A stretch of DNA of 64,000 nucleotides from Pratylenchus scribneri (lineage: Eukaryota > Nematoda > Chromadorea > Rhabditida > Pratylenchidae): contig JAQSEB010000053.1 of assembly GCA_030063045.1 (NCBI GenBank), forward strand, positions 186,001 to 250,000, in the 5' to 3' direction. The notes under the pieces are model-generated. The model saw nothing but the letters and a program-made list of their open reading frames with translations. It had not been told where the DNA came from and did no database searches. The translations under genes were made by a program, and so were the position numbers. Shown one piece after another: positions 24,488 through 38,700 of the stretch (positions are counted from its first letter, which is position 1; every line of letters starts with the position of its first letter).

Positions 24488-25972
24488 TATACATATAGCT
24501 GTGAGCTTTGAAACTTTGAACTAAAGGATAAAAGAACAAAATTTTGACAGAAATAAGATGAAAAAATAAAAGAAAAAATAATTTTGCTTTGTTATAGATC
24601 AAAGAAGTGGCTTTGAATTTGCATAATTTTTTTTGTCACAAAAATAGAACAAAAATATTTGGACCAATTTCTATCGAATTAAATTGAACCCAAAATGATG
24701 TGATTGAATTTAATCGGCGGTAATATTCTTTGATAAGAAAGGAGAATTCGAGAAAAATGTTAAATGATAATATTAAAAAAAATGGAAAGATGGGAAATAT
24801 TTAATTTGCAGAAAAAAAATTTTTTCATGTCGAAAAATAATCTATTTTATATTTTGGATTTAATTGGGTACAACCAAAGAATGGGTTTATGGCTGATTTG
24901 GCCAAATTATTTGGGCTGAAAAAAAGACTATTATTTTACACGAAAATTTACTGCAAATTCAATTATTTTTCCTACAAATTAAATTACATCCTTAAAAATT
25001 TTTTGCAAAAGTTTTCAATTTCCAAAAAATATTCAAAATATTTGCAAAATAGATTAATTTTAAACTACAAATCACGGTCAAAATAATCACAGTCAACCTT
25101 CGATTTAAAATTTCGGAATAATGATCAGCGATCATTCAAATTGACACAAAATTTCCCTTTTACTATTTGATTTTTGGCCATTTGCCATCCAAATACAACT
25201 TCCTTATGTCCCTAAAACTAAATAAGCTACTTTTCGTGACATAAAATCACTGTGCAAACAAATGAGCGTGGGGGGAATGACCCGGAACATTGAACGAGAA
25301 AATATTTAATTTTGCGGAATTTTAAGCTAAAAGTTATATATGTTTTCCTGGAAAATTTTCTTCCTTGCACATGTTAATCTTTGATCAATTATTTTTGAAT
25401 TTTGGAACGATATTTGGGCAAATTTTAAAATGAAATATTTACTTTAAATTTAGCAAATTTGATATTTTATTTAGTCCTAATTAAGATGTATTGAATAGAG
25501 AAAGAATTTATGGATTTTAATGAAATTGGTAAAATTTTATGGCCAAAAGAGTGCACAAATTGTTAAAATTAAATCGGGCATTTTTAGGACATAATTATTT
25601 TGACCGTGAAATGGGCCTGAAAAAGTATACAATGTACATGGCTTAGGGCTGAAAAAGCACATCTCCTACAGTGTGCTTAGGCCTGAAAAAGCACGTCAGC
25701 TATACTGCTAATAAGACCTTCCGGAGAACAAAAGTCCAATAATTATTTTAAAAATTTTTTGAAGAGATATTGGTCTTCAGAACATTTTAGTACACAAAAA
25801 TTGGGCATTTTAAATAAATTTATTCACTAGAAAGAAGAGTGTTTGCTTAAAAAGGAAAAAAATATATTTGACCATATATTAAAAGGATCTATTCATGCCA
25901 CTTCATTTTCCCTATTTTATGGACTTATTATTTTCTATTAATTTTTCCACATGATCCGCGCGACGACAAATA

Positions 25973-26664
25973 ATGGAAAAATTGGTCTTTATAAAATTAA
26001 GTAAACATTGTAGTGTCAGTTTATGTCAATCTTTTCTCCTTTTCGAGAACATATTTTTGGCCAAATTTTATAAAAAAATGTTCGGTCAAATTCCGTTTTT
26101 TTTCACTCAAAAAACATCATTTTTGACAATGTCAACAAATAATGTCATTTTGTGTTTGGTTGGGTGCCTTTTCAAATTTCCATTTTTAACATTTACTAGT
26201 CAATATTTTCCCAAAAGATTAGAGTATGAACATTTCTGCCTAAATTGTGTGGGGCGTTTATTATCACTGTGAAATTGGAAGGAAAACAGGAAAATGAGCC
26301 TAATTAGAAGAGTAAAAATTTGTGCATTTGCTCATTTTCTGGTCATTTTGTGATTTCTCCATATTTTTCAATTTCCTATTTTAACAATTACCACTTACCA
26401 GTCAATGTTTACTATGAAAAAATGCTTCAAAAATTGACGCTAGGAATGATTTTATTCCTAAAATTACGTGTTTGGCGTTTTATCACCATGAAAGTGGAAG
26501 AAAAACACTTCCGAAGAGTGAATGACGATATTTGTGCTGAGAGGTACAAAATTCAAGAATTGCTTTCTTTGTATTTAATGTGTACCCTTGAAAAAATGTA
26601 CGCAAAGACATTTTTGTCCAATTTGTGTTCATTTGTGGTTGTTTTTCCAAATGTGAATTTTTGA
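25973..26664. repeat. Diverged direct duplication of about 300 bp
   Basis: Two adjacent blocks share ATTTCC(A)TTTTTAACA, CAGTCAATGTTTnC, and TTTATCAC(T/C)(G)TGAAA(T)TGGAAG(A/G)AAAAC at their ends. Each happens to hold an open frame of about 100 codons on the plus strand with no recognisable domain. More likely a decayed repeat than a gene pair. Confidence 0.4.
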
Positions 26665-26793
26665 TCTCATAAAAATTGGAATTATTCAAATAGCAAATAG
26701 ATTAGAGAAAATTTCGCTTAAAAAATCAAACAAATGGAAAGTTGGAGAATTCTATTCAATATAAATATATATTGAAATGCATTATGGGAAGAT

Positions 26794-29700
26794 TTATGGT
26801 GTTGTATTTCCATCTTTACAATCAACAATTGGCACAATCCGCCTTCCATTATCACTGCCGATATTCTTTGCCATGGCCAATTCCAATTCTTGTGATCCTC
26901 TCGCAAAATCATTGGCCAATAATACGACCGACGTAAGGCCCATACTGCCCAAATGCATTGTTTGGATAATTCTGAAAAATTTGAATAAATTATTTCTGTT
27001 TTTCTAATAAAAAGATTAATTTTATTAATTGTAATTCTGATTTGCAATTGTAATTGTAATTCTGATTTGTAATTGTAATTGTAATTGTAATTCTGATTTG
27101 TAATTGTAATTCTGTTTTGTAATTGTAATTCTGATTTGCGATTGTAATTGTAATTCTGATTTGTAATTGTAATTGTAATTGTAATTCTGATTTGTAATTG
27201 TAATTCTGTTTTGTAATTGTAATTCTGATTTGTAATTGTAATTGTAATTCTGATTTGTAATTGTAATTCTGATATGTAATTGTAATTCTGATTTGTAATT
27301 GTAATTGTAATTCTGATTTGTAATTGTAATTGTAATTCTGATTTGTAATTGTAATTCTGATTTGCGATTGTAATTGTAATTCTGATTTTTAATTGTAATT
27401 GTAATTCTGATTTGTAATTGTAATTATAATTCTGATTTGTAATTGTAATTCTGATTTGTAATTGTAATTCTGATTTGTAATTGTAATTCTGATTTGTAAT
27501 TGTAATTCTGATTTGTAATTGTAATTGTAATTCTGATTTGTAATTGTAATTGTAATTCTGATTTGTAATTGTAATTCTGATTTGTAATTGTAATTCTGAT
27601 TTGTAATTGTAATTGTAATTCTGATTTGTAATTGTAATTGTAATTCTGATTTGTAATTGTAATTGTAATTCTGATTTGTAATTGTAATTGTAATTCTGAT
27701 TTGTAATTGTAATTGTAATTCTGATTTGTAATTGTAATTGTAATTCTGATTTGTAATTGTAATTCTGATTTGTAATTGTAATTGTAATTCTGATTTGTAA
27801 TTGTAATTGTAATTCTGATTTGTAATTGTAATTCTGATTTGCGATTGTAATTGTAATTCTGATTTTTAATTGTAATTGTAATTCTGATTTGTAATTGTAA
27901 TTGTAATTCTGATTTGTAATTGTAATTCTGATTTGTAATTGTAATTCTGATTTGTAATTGTAATTCTGATTTGTAATTGTAATTCTGATTTGTAATTGTA
28001 ATTGTAATTCTGATTTGTAATTGTAATTGTAATTCTGATTTGTAATTGTAATTGTAATTCTGATTTGCGATTGTAATTGTAATTCTGATTTGTAATTGTA
28101 ATTCTGATTTGTAATTGTAATTCTGATTTGTAATTGTAATTGTAATTCTGATTTGTAATTGTAATTCTGATTTGTAATTGTAATTCTGATTTGTAATTGT
28201 AATTCTGATTTGTAATTGTAATTCTGATATGTAATTGTAATTCTGATTTGCGATTGTAATTGTAATTCTGATTTGTAATTGTAATTGTAATTCTGATTTG
28301 CGATTGTAATTGTAATTCTGATTTGTAATTGTAATTCTGATTTGTACTTGTAATTTTAATTCTGATTTGTAATTGTAATTGTAATTCTGATTTGTAATTG
28401 TAATTGTAATTCTGATTTGTAATTGTAATTGTAATTCTGATTTGTAATTGTAATTCTGATTTGTAATTGTAATTCTGATTTGTAATTGTAATTCTGATTT
28501 GTAATTGTAATTCTGATTTGTAATTGTAATTCTGATTTGTAATTGTAATTGTAATTCTGATTTGTAATTGTAATTGTAATTCTGATTTGTAATTGTAATT
28601 CTGATTTGTAATTGTAATTCTGATTTGTACTTGTAATTTTAATTCTGATTTGTAATTGTAATTGTAATTCTGATTTGTAATTGTAATTGTAATTCTGATT
28701 TGTAATTGTAATTGTAATTCTGATTTGTAATTGTAATTCTGATTTGTAATTGTAATTCTGATTTGTAATTGTAATTCTGATTTGTAATTGTAATTCTGAT
28801 TTGTAATTGTAATTCTGATTTGTAATTGTAATTGTAATTCTGATTTGTAATTGTAATTGTAATTCTGATTTGTAATTGTAATTGTAATTCTGATTTGTAA
28901 TTGTAATTGTAATTCTGATTTGTAATTGTAATTGTAATTCTGATTTGTAATTGTAATTCTGATTTGTAATTGTAATTCTGATTTGTAATTGTAATTGTAA
29001 TTCTGATTTGTAATTGTAATTCTGATTTGTAATTGTAATTCTGATTTGTAATTGTAATTCTGATTTGTAATTGTAATTCTGATTTGTAATTGTAATTGTA
29101 ATTCTGATTTGTAATTGTAATTGTAATTCTGATTTGTAATTGTAATTGTAATTCTGATTTGTAATTGTAATTGTAATTCTGATTTGTAATTGTAATTGTA
29201 ATTCTGATTTGTAATTGTAATTGTAATTCTGATTTGTAATTGTAATTGTAATTCTGATTTGTAATTGTAATTGTAATTCTGATTTGTAATTGTAATTCTG
29301 ATTTGTAATTGTAATTGTAATTCTGATTTGTAATTGTAATTGTAATTCTGATTTGTAATTGTAATTGTAATTCTGATTTGTAATTGTAATTGTAATTCTG
29401 ATTTGTAATTGTAATTGTAATTCTGATTTGTAATTGTAATTGTAATTCTGATTTGTAATTGTAATTCTGATTTGTAATTGTAATTGTAATTCTGATTTGT
29501 AATTGTAATTGTAATTCTGATTTGTAATTGTAATTGTAATTCTGATTTGTAATTGTAATTGTAATTCTGATTTGTAATTGTAATTGTAATTCTGATTTGT
29601 AATTGTAATTGTAATTCTGATTTGTAATTGTAATTGTAATTCTGATTTGTAATTGTAATTGTAATTCTGATTTGTAATTGTAATTCTGATTTGTAATTGT

Positions 29701-32700
29701 AATTGTAATTCTGATTTGTAATTGTAATTGTAATTCTGATTTGTAATTGTAATTGTAATTCTGATTTGTAATTGTAATTGTAATTCTGATTTGTAATTGT
29801 AATTGTAATTCTGATTTGTAATTGTAATTCTGATTTGTAATTGTAATTGTAATTCTGAAATTGTAATTCTGATTTGTAATTGTAATTGTAATTCTGATTT
29901 GTAATTGTAATTGTAATTCTGATTTGTAATTGTAATTGTAATTCTGATTTGTAATTGTAATTGTAATTCTGATTTGTAATTGTAATTGTAATTCTGATTT
30001 GTAATTGTAATTGTAATTCTGATTTGTAATTGTAATTGTAATTCTGATTTGTAATTGTAATTGTAATTCTGATTTGTAATTGTAATTGTAATTCTGATTT
30101 GTAATTGTAATTGTAATTCTGATTTGTAATTGTAATTGTAATTCTGATTTGTAATTGTAATTCTGATTTGTAATTGTAATTGTAATTCTGATTTGTAATT
30201 GTAATTGTAATTCTGATTTGTAATTGTAATTGTAATTCTGATTTGTAATTGTAATTGTAATTCTGATTTGTAATTGTAATTGTAATTCTGATTTGTAATT
30301 GTAATTCTGATTTGTAATTGTAATTGTAATTCTGATTTGTAATTGTAATTCTGATTTGTAATTGTAATTGTAATTCTGATTTGTAATTGTAATTCTGATT
30401 TGTAATTGTAATTGTAATTCTGATTTGTAATTGTAATTGTAATTCTGATTTGTAATTGTAATTGTAATTCTGATTTGTAATTGTAATTGTAATTCTGATT
30501 TGTAATTGTAATTGTAATTCTGATTTGTAATTGTAATTCTGATTTGTAATTGTAATTGTAATTCTGATTTGTAATTGTAATTGTAATTCTGATTTGTAAT
30601 TGTAATTGTAATTCTGATTTGTAATTGTAATTGTAATTCTGATTTGTAATTGTAATTGTAATTCTGATTTGTAATTGTAATTGTAATTCTGATTTGTAAT
30701 TGTAATTGTAATTCTGATTTGTAATTGTAATTGTAATTCTGATTTGTAATTGTAATTCTGATTTGTAATTGTAATTGTAATTCTGATTTGTAATTGTAAT
30801 TGTAATTCTGATTTGTAATTGTAATTGTAATTCTGATTTGTAATTGTAATTGTAATTCTGATTTGTAATTGTAATTGTAATTCTGATTTGTAATTGTAAT
30901 TGTAATTCTGATTTGTAATTGTAATTCTGATTTGTAATTGTAATTGTAATTCTGATTTGTAATTGTAATTGTAATTCTGATTTGTAATTGTAATTGTAAT
31001 TCTGATTTGTAATTGTAATTGTAATTCTGATTTGTAATTGTAATTGTAATTCTGATTTGTAATTGTAATTGTAATTCTGATTTGTAATTGTAATTCTGAT
31101 TTGTAATTGTAATTCTGATTTGTAATTGTAATTCTGATTTGTAATTGTAATTCTGATTTGTAATTGTAATTGTAATTCTGATTTGTAATTGTAATTGTAA
31201 TTCTGATTTGTAATTGTAATTGTAATTCTGATTTGTAATTGTAATTGTAATTCTGATTTGTAATTGTAATTGTAATTCTGATTTGTAATTGTAATTCTGA
31301 TTTGTAATTGTAATTCTGATTTGTAATTGTAATTCTGATTTGTAATTGTAATTCTGATTTGTAATTGTAATTCTGATTTGTAATTGTAATTGTAATTCTG
31401 ATTTGTAATTGTAATTGTAATTCTGATTTGTAATTGTAATTGTAATTCTGATTTGTAATTGTAATTGTAATTCTGATTTGTAATTGTAATTGTAATTCTG
31501 ATTTGTAATTGTAATTGTAATTCTGATTTGTAATTGTAATTGTAATTCTGATTTGTAATTGTAATTGTAATTCTGATTTGTAATTGTAATTCTGATTTGT
31601 AATTGTAATTGTAATTCTGATTTGTAATTGTAATTGTAATTCTGATTTGTAATTGTAATTCTGATTTGCGATTGTAATTGTAATTCTGATTTTTAATTGT
31701 AATTGTAATTCTGATTTGTAATTGTAATTGTAATTCTGATTTGTAATTGTAATTCTGATTTGTAATTGTAATTCTGATTTGTAATTGTAATTCTGATTTG
31801 TAATTGTAATTCTGATTTGTAATTGTAATTGTAATTCTGATTTGTAATTGTAATTGTAATTCTGATTTGTAATTGTAATTGTAATTCTGATTTGCGATTG
31901 TAATTGTAATTCTGATTTGTAATTGTAATTCTGATTTGTAATTGTAATTCTGATTTGTAATTGTAATTGTAATTCTGATTTGTAATTGTAATTCTGATTT
32001 GTAATTGTAATTCTGATTTGTAATTGTAATTCTGATTTGTAATTGTAATTCTGATATGTAATTGTAATTCTGATTTGCGATTGTAATTGTAATTCTGATT
32101 TGTAATTGTAATTGTAATTCTGATTTGCGATTGTAATTGTAATTCTGATTTGTAATTGTAATTCTGATTTGTACTTGTAATTTTAATTCTGATTTGTAAT
32201 TGTAATTGTAATTCTGATTTGTAATTGTAATTGTAATTCTGATTTGTAATTGTAATTGTAATTCTGATTTGTAATTGTAATTCTGATTTGTAATTGTAAT
32301 TCTGATTTGTAATTGTAATTCTGATTTGTAATTGTAATTCTGATTTGTAATTGTAATTCTGATTTGTAATTGTAATTGTAATTCTGATTTGTAATTGTAA
32401 TTGTAATTCTGATTTGTAATTGTAATTCTGATTTGTAATTGTAATTCTGATTTGTACTTGTAATTTTAATTCTGATTTGTAATTGTAATTGTAATTCTGA
32501 TTTGTAATTGTAATTGTAATTCTGATTTGTAATTGTAATTGTAATTCTGATTTGTAATTGTAATTCTGATTTGTAATTGTAATTCTGATTTGTAATTGTA
32601 ATTCTGATTTGTAATTGTAATTCTGATTTGTAATTGTAATTCTGATTTGTAATTGTAATTGTAATTCTGATTTGTAATTGTAATTGTAATTCTGATTTGT

Positions 32701-35700
32701 AATTGTAATTGTAATTCTGATTTGTAATTGTAATTGTAATTCTGATTTGTAATTGTAATTGTAATTCTGATTTGTAATTGTAATTCTGATTTGTAATTGT
32801 AATTCTGATTTGTAATTGTAATTGTAATTCTGATTTGTAATTGTAATTCTGATTTGTAATTGTAATTCTGATTTGTAATTGTAATTCTGATTTGTAATTG
32901 TAATTCTGATTTGTAATTGTAATTGTAATTCTGATTTGTAATTGTAATTGTAATTCTGATTTGTAATTGTAATTGTAATTCTGATTTGTAATTGTAATTG
33001 TAATTCTGATTTGTAATTGTAATTGTAATTCTGATTTGTAATTGTAATTGTAATTCTGATTTGTAATTGTAATTCTGATTTGTAATTGTAATTGTAATTC
33101 TGATTTGTAATTGTAATTGTAATTCTGATTTGTAATTGTAATTCTGATTTGCGATTGTAATTGTAATTCTGATTTTTAATTGTAATTGTAATTCTGATTT
33201 GTAATTGTAATTGTAATTCTGATTTGTAATTGTAATTCTGATTTGTAATTGTAATTCTGATTTGTAATTGTAATTCTGATTTGTAATTGTAATTCTGATT
33301 TGTAATTGTAATTGTAATTCTGATTTGTAATTGTAATTGTAATTCTGATTTGTAATTGTAATTGTAATTCTGATTTGCGATTGTAATTGTAATTCTGATT
33401 TGTAATTGTAATTCTGATTTGTAATTGTAATTCTGATTTGTAATTGTAATTGTAATTCTGATTTGTAATTGTAATTCTGATTTGTAATTGTAATTCTGAT
33501 TTGTAATTGTAATTCTGATTTGTAATTGTAATTCTGATATGTAATTGTAATTCTGATTTGCGATTGTAATTGTAATTCTGATTTGTAATTGTAATTGTAA
33601 TTCTGATTTGCGATTGTAATTGTAATTCTGATTTGTAATTGTAATTCTGATTTGTACTTGTAATTTTAATTCTGATTTGTAATTGTAATTGTAATTCTGA
33701 TTTGTAATTGTAATTGTAATTCTGATTTGCGATTGTAATTGTACTTCTGATTTGTAATTGTAATTCTGATTTGTAATTGTAATTGTAATTCTGATTTGTA
33801 ATTGTAATTGTAATTCCGATTTGTAATTGTAATTGTAATTCTGATTTGTAATTGTAATTGTAATTCTGATATTTATTTCTGATATTTTTTCCTTAATCTG
33901 TTATTTATTTTATTGTTTTTCAACAAGAAAAATCTCACTTGAACACATTTAACGCACTGGTCAACCCCTGTTGGACTAAAATGAATCCGCCGGCATAGGT
34001 GATCGCCTGACTTGCTTGTTGCATTCCATTTGTTGAGGCAAAACCCACAGCACGTCCATATTTGCTTTTGTTTAAATGTCGGCATACGCAGTGTTGAATG
34101 AGAACTTGGGTGGAAAAAACCGCGACAGCCCATAAACCCATTGGCCGATTATTTTGTAGGCAGGAACTAATTGAAATGATCATGCAAAAAAGGCCGTAGA
34201 AAAATTCGGTGGACAACAATGGAATCTGTGAAGTTGAAAAATATTTATTTAATCTAAATTTTTAAAATTAGAATAAATAAATCTTTTTAAATTCATAAAA
34301 TAAATTTTCTACCATTTCAATGAGTTTCCAATCCACTTTCTTGATCATTTCAATGTTTTTGCTTTCCAAATCTCTTTCCAATTTTTTGCGCAATTTAATG
34401 CCCATTTTGCCGAAAATGCCATTCTTTAATACAAAAATTGATTTTGATTATTTCGGCTGATTTACCCAGGAAGTGATTGCCACAAAAACGATGATGCCCA
34501 TTGTACCATAGGCTAGGCAAATCCATTTGACGTGATTCACTAACGAATCTGTGGCACCTTTTGTTGTAAATTTTTTATGTTTTTTAATTTATGTTTTTAT
34601 TCATTTTTAAGTTGATTTTTTTAAATTTTTTCATAAATATTTTATACATCATAAATTTTATTTTTAATTAATATATTTTTCAATTTTATTTGATAATTTT
34701 TTACTAATTTTTCCCGAAAAAAATTTACCCAATTTCTCCTCAAATACACTGAAAAATAGGCCAGTAAGTCGGGTGAAGACGGGATATCCGAATGCATGCG
34801 CCAAACATGCAAGCAAGCCAATTAGGAAACAGGCTGGCCAACTCTTCAACATGAACAGTTGAATGGCCAGCCAATTCCGGATGACCTAGAATTATATATA
34901 TTCATCCCATAAATTGAATAATTTTTATTGTTTCCATTTGAGCTATGCGGCAAATTTTTATTTTCTATGAAATCCTTCTTTAAACATTTGACCCATTTTG
35001 ACTAATTTAATTCCTCATTAACAAAATATTTAATTTTTTTTAAATTATTAAATTTTACCCCAAGTACTAGGCTACTAAATTCACCTGCCAAAATCGATGC
35101 TTCTTTTTTTGTCGATCCAATTCATTGAATCCTGCTGTTGGCGCTGCCATTATCGATGACACTTTTTTCTCATAATTTCCATTAGAATTGGTGGTTGCTT
35201 GTGCATCGCCATTTTCGGCAACATAATCTTCTATTGGATTCTTCTCATATTCGGGCTTGTCCAAATTTTCTTGAAATATTATTAATTGATCAAAGAATTA
35301 ATTATTTTGGAAAAGTTGAATGAAAAAAGTGAAAAAATTCTTAATTGATTGAGGATTTAACCAGATTTGATTATTTTGTTAACAAATTAAAGAGCAGAGA
35401 GCAGACAATAAATTTATTTAAATTGATTGAGAAATGAGAATTGATGGAATTTTTTGCCAAAAAAATAAGATTTAAAATCACTTTTATTATGAATTAACCA
35501 AAATTTCTTGAAAACTTTAATAAGCCATTCTAATTAATCAAGGGTTTAAACAATTTTGAAGAGTTTAATATAAAATTAAAGAGCGACTATTGGCTATAAT
35601 ATTTTAAATTGTTTCAGAATTATTGGATTTATGATTAAAAAACATTTTTATAATATGGATTATTAAAATTTTAGTGCGTTTTTTTTGGACAAAACTTCAA

Positions 35701-38700
35701 CAATTCTGAACCAAATTTAATAAAAAATATTATTAAATAATAAAGAGTCAGCTCTTTAATTTGATAAAAAAATCAATTCCTGAATGAATTATTTTAGACG
35801 GCATCAAGTAGGGCCACTCCCCTTTTTAAACCGACCATCATGAACATAAAGCTGTGGCGCATGATGCGGCAAAAATGGCTTGAATTGAGCCCGGGCTTTG
35901 GCAAATTGGACGGCACTGGAACCAATGCCCACAACAATGGTGAAAATGACACCAGGCTGATCCAATTGGCCCAAATCGACCAGTTCAGTGCCGTAGAGAC
36001 CGCCCAAACTGATGTTCAGGAAGAAAAAGCATAGCGGGCCAGCCAGAAATAGTCCACGTACAATTGGCGGTCTTTGCTGTAAAAAAAATGGTGGAATAAT
36101 TATGGAGATGAGGAACTTAAGAGCTTTTTATAGATAGGACGATATATTTTTTTAGAAAATTTACCTTTCATATATTCTATCCAATTCGAAAATTTATCTT
36201 TCATATTTTCTAGTCAATTCGGAAGTAGATTAAATTAAGGACATTTTGGAAATAAATATAAGGATTAAAATTGAATACTCATCTTATGGCCTTTTAAAGG
36301 AGATGTTTTATTACAAAAAATAACTGAATTTGCAAAAAAATTATGTCGAAAAATCATTATTTTTAGAGCATTGTATTTTAAGATTCCATCCGAGATCCGT
36401 TATAAAAACCGAGACCAAATTTAAATTTAAGCCTAAACTAATTTTGAAGTCTAAACCAGAACTACAAAGTCATAATATTTTGCACTGCCCAAATTAGGTG
36501 GCCTCAAAAATAATTTTTATAAATTAAGTAAGTCATTTTTTCTAAATTAATATTATTTCTCTTTTTAATCATTATTTTTCATTTCTAAAAACATTTTCTT
36601 GGATTTGTTTTTTTAACTGCTTAAAAAATCTTTTTTAAATGTTAATAAATTGAAATTTCTTTATAATTTAATAAATCTCTCAAATAAAAAAAATATAAAT
36701 TCCAATTTTCGGCCTTCTGAAGTAATGTTGTCCAAGCGGTCACCAAAATTGGCACCAACAAAATTGGCACAGTCAATGCCCAAGAACGATTGAATGCAAT
36801 GGAAATGCTGGCCACCAGAAATGATAAATCTCGAACGAAAATGCCCAATGTTCTATGAAAAAATCCGTAAAAAAAATTATTTCACCAATTTTCTACCTTC
36901 TGTAAACTGGACTTAATTTATGCTGAATTGCAGGATTTTCGGTATTCAATGAAATATGATGGAGAAAGGCAAGCAATGTGAGGGCTGTGCCGGCACAAAC
37001 AAAATGGATAATGCATTGGAAATGTTCAAATCGATCGGGATGACCATTATGGGAGACGGAGACGGTCACATAGCTAATAAAATAGTGAAAAATTAGTAAT
37101 TGGAAGTTTATGCACAAATTTTGATCAAAATGTTCTTCTTCAGTGGGAACGAATGCTATAGATAATTGAATATACTTTTGGTCCAAAAATCAATTGACTG
37201 AGAATAAAGTTAATTTTTAGGAAAGCGATATATGATTCGATTTATCTTTTCTTTATAAAAAGGAAAAATTAATTTCAAATATTATTTTAAAAATTTATGA
37301 GCCTGGGATAGAAAATGAAGTGGCAACTAGCAATTCGAGCTCTTTGGCCAAAAATAATTTTTTCTCCAAATATTTCAAAATTAAAAAAAAAAAAATACAG
37401 GAAACTCCCAGTCTATTGATTGGTATAGTAGATTTAAAAAATAGGTTTTAGCCTCGTTGATCTATGGGCAAAATCCACCAGAATATTCACTTATCCTATT
37501 TTTATTTCATTTGGCAAAAAGCTAATTAAAATATGTCAGAATATTTATTTAATTAATAATTAGATTTAGTAATTATTTGATATACCGTAAATATTCTATT
37601 AGTAACCCAGTTTCTATTTGTAACCCAGTCTCTATTTGTAACCCACTATCCACCCTAAAGGGGCTCTGAAATTTAGTAACCCAGTTTCTATTTGTAACCC
37701 ACCCCCTCCAAAAATTTTTTTTTTCATCTTTTAATTTTATAGAATTATAACTACTATCTAATTTGGTAATCAATTTTCTCATGTTATTTATATATTGATT
37801 ATTGAAATTTAGATTAAACTATTTAAAAATGGAAGAAAAATGTTGCGTATGCAAAATGTTTTACAATGGAGATCACTTCTGTTCACAATGCAATAATCGA
37901 TGCCATGTCTTTTGTGGCGAAACTGGTGGAATTGAATTTGAAGGATACGGAAAACCAGTCATTTGCTTAAATTGCACAATTCCGAGACCACAAACAGAAG
38001 AAACGAGGGAAAATTTGCCGGAAAATGAGCAGAAAGAAGCGATTGAATATGTGCCGGAAGAAATGATGGAATCAGATGATGAACAAGCAATGGAAGGACC
38101 AAGCAAAATGAAGAAAATCAAGCGTTCTTTCACTATTCAACGAAAGCTGGAAGTGCTCGAACATCTGAAAATTTCAAAATCTATTCTTCAAAGAAGATGG
38201 AGCATTGCCAAATGGAATTGAAGCATTGAAAATGGCACGGACTGAGAAAGAATTGGAAACGGTTGATGAATTAATGGATGAATTTAATCGAGAAATGGTT
38301 GATGAACAAGATGAAAATGGAGATGATAGTGACGCATCAATTGATGTGGTCAATTAATTTGTTGAGCAATTTTATTTAAAATTATTTGTTTTTTCTCTTA
38401 TTTCGTTCGGATTAATTGTTTGATTTGTTGCAAATTTTATTGAATAAATTTTATTTTTCATCAATTTTCTTCTCTGAAAATTAGTAACCCAGTCTCTATT
38501 TGTAACCCAGTCTCTATTTATAACCCACCCTAGAGAGGCTTTGAAAACTAGTAACCCATGGGTTACTAATAGAATATTTACGGTAATTTAAATATTTATT
38601 AAAATATTTTCCCTTTAAAACTTACCGTCCAATCAATAAATTGAACATGGCGAATGCGACACCGCTCAAAATGGCCAATGAGAAATCGCAAGCATAAATG

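Larger units (their letters stand above)
19432..26793. other. Gene-free 7.3-kb stretch rich in repeats
   Basis: I see no supported exon here. It contains a TA-flanked MITE (21182-21426), a degenerate array of about 300-bp units (22300-23950) with a foldback inside it (22990-23345), a long foldback with G-rich centre (24087-24487), and a diverged duplication (25973-26664). I specifically looked for ABC nucleotide-binding motifs downstream of the ABCB-like gene (minus strand, below 26794) and saw none. The patch at 20460-20600 is GC-richer and lies upstream of the TMEM144-like start. Confidence 0.5.

Noticed and set aside
27026..33870. CRISPR-like regular repetition
   Set aside because: Units are contiguous with no unique spacers, and the genome is eukaryotic; it is a simple satellite. 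The same holds for the 25-bp and 41-bp arrays.
35270..35835. A hidden NBD1 in the ABCB-like gene
   Set aside because: The gap is too short for about 240 codons, AT-rich and stop-laden in all minus frames, and the flanking exons join in phase without it.
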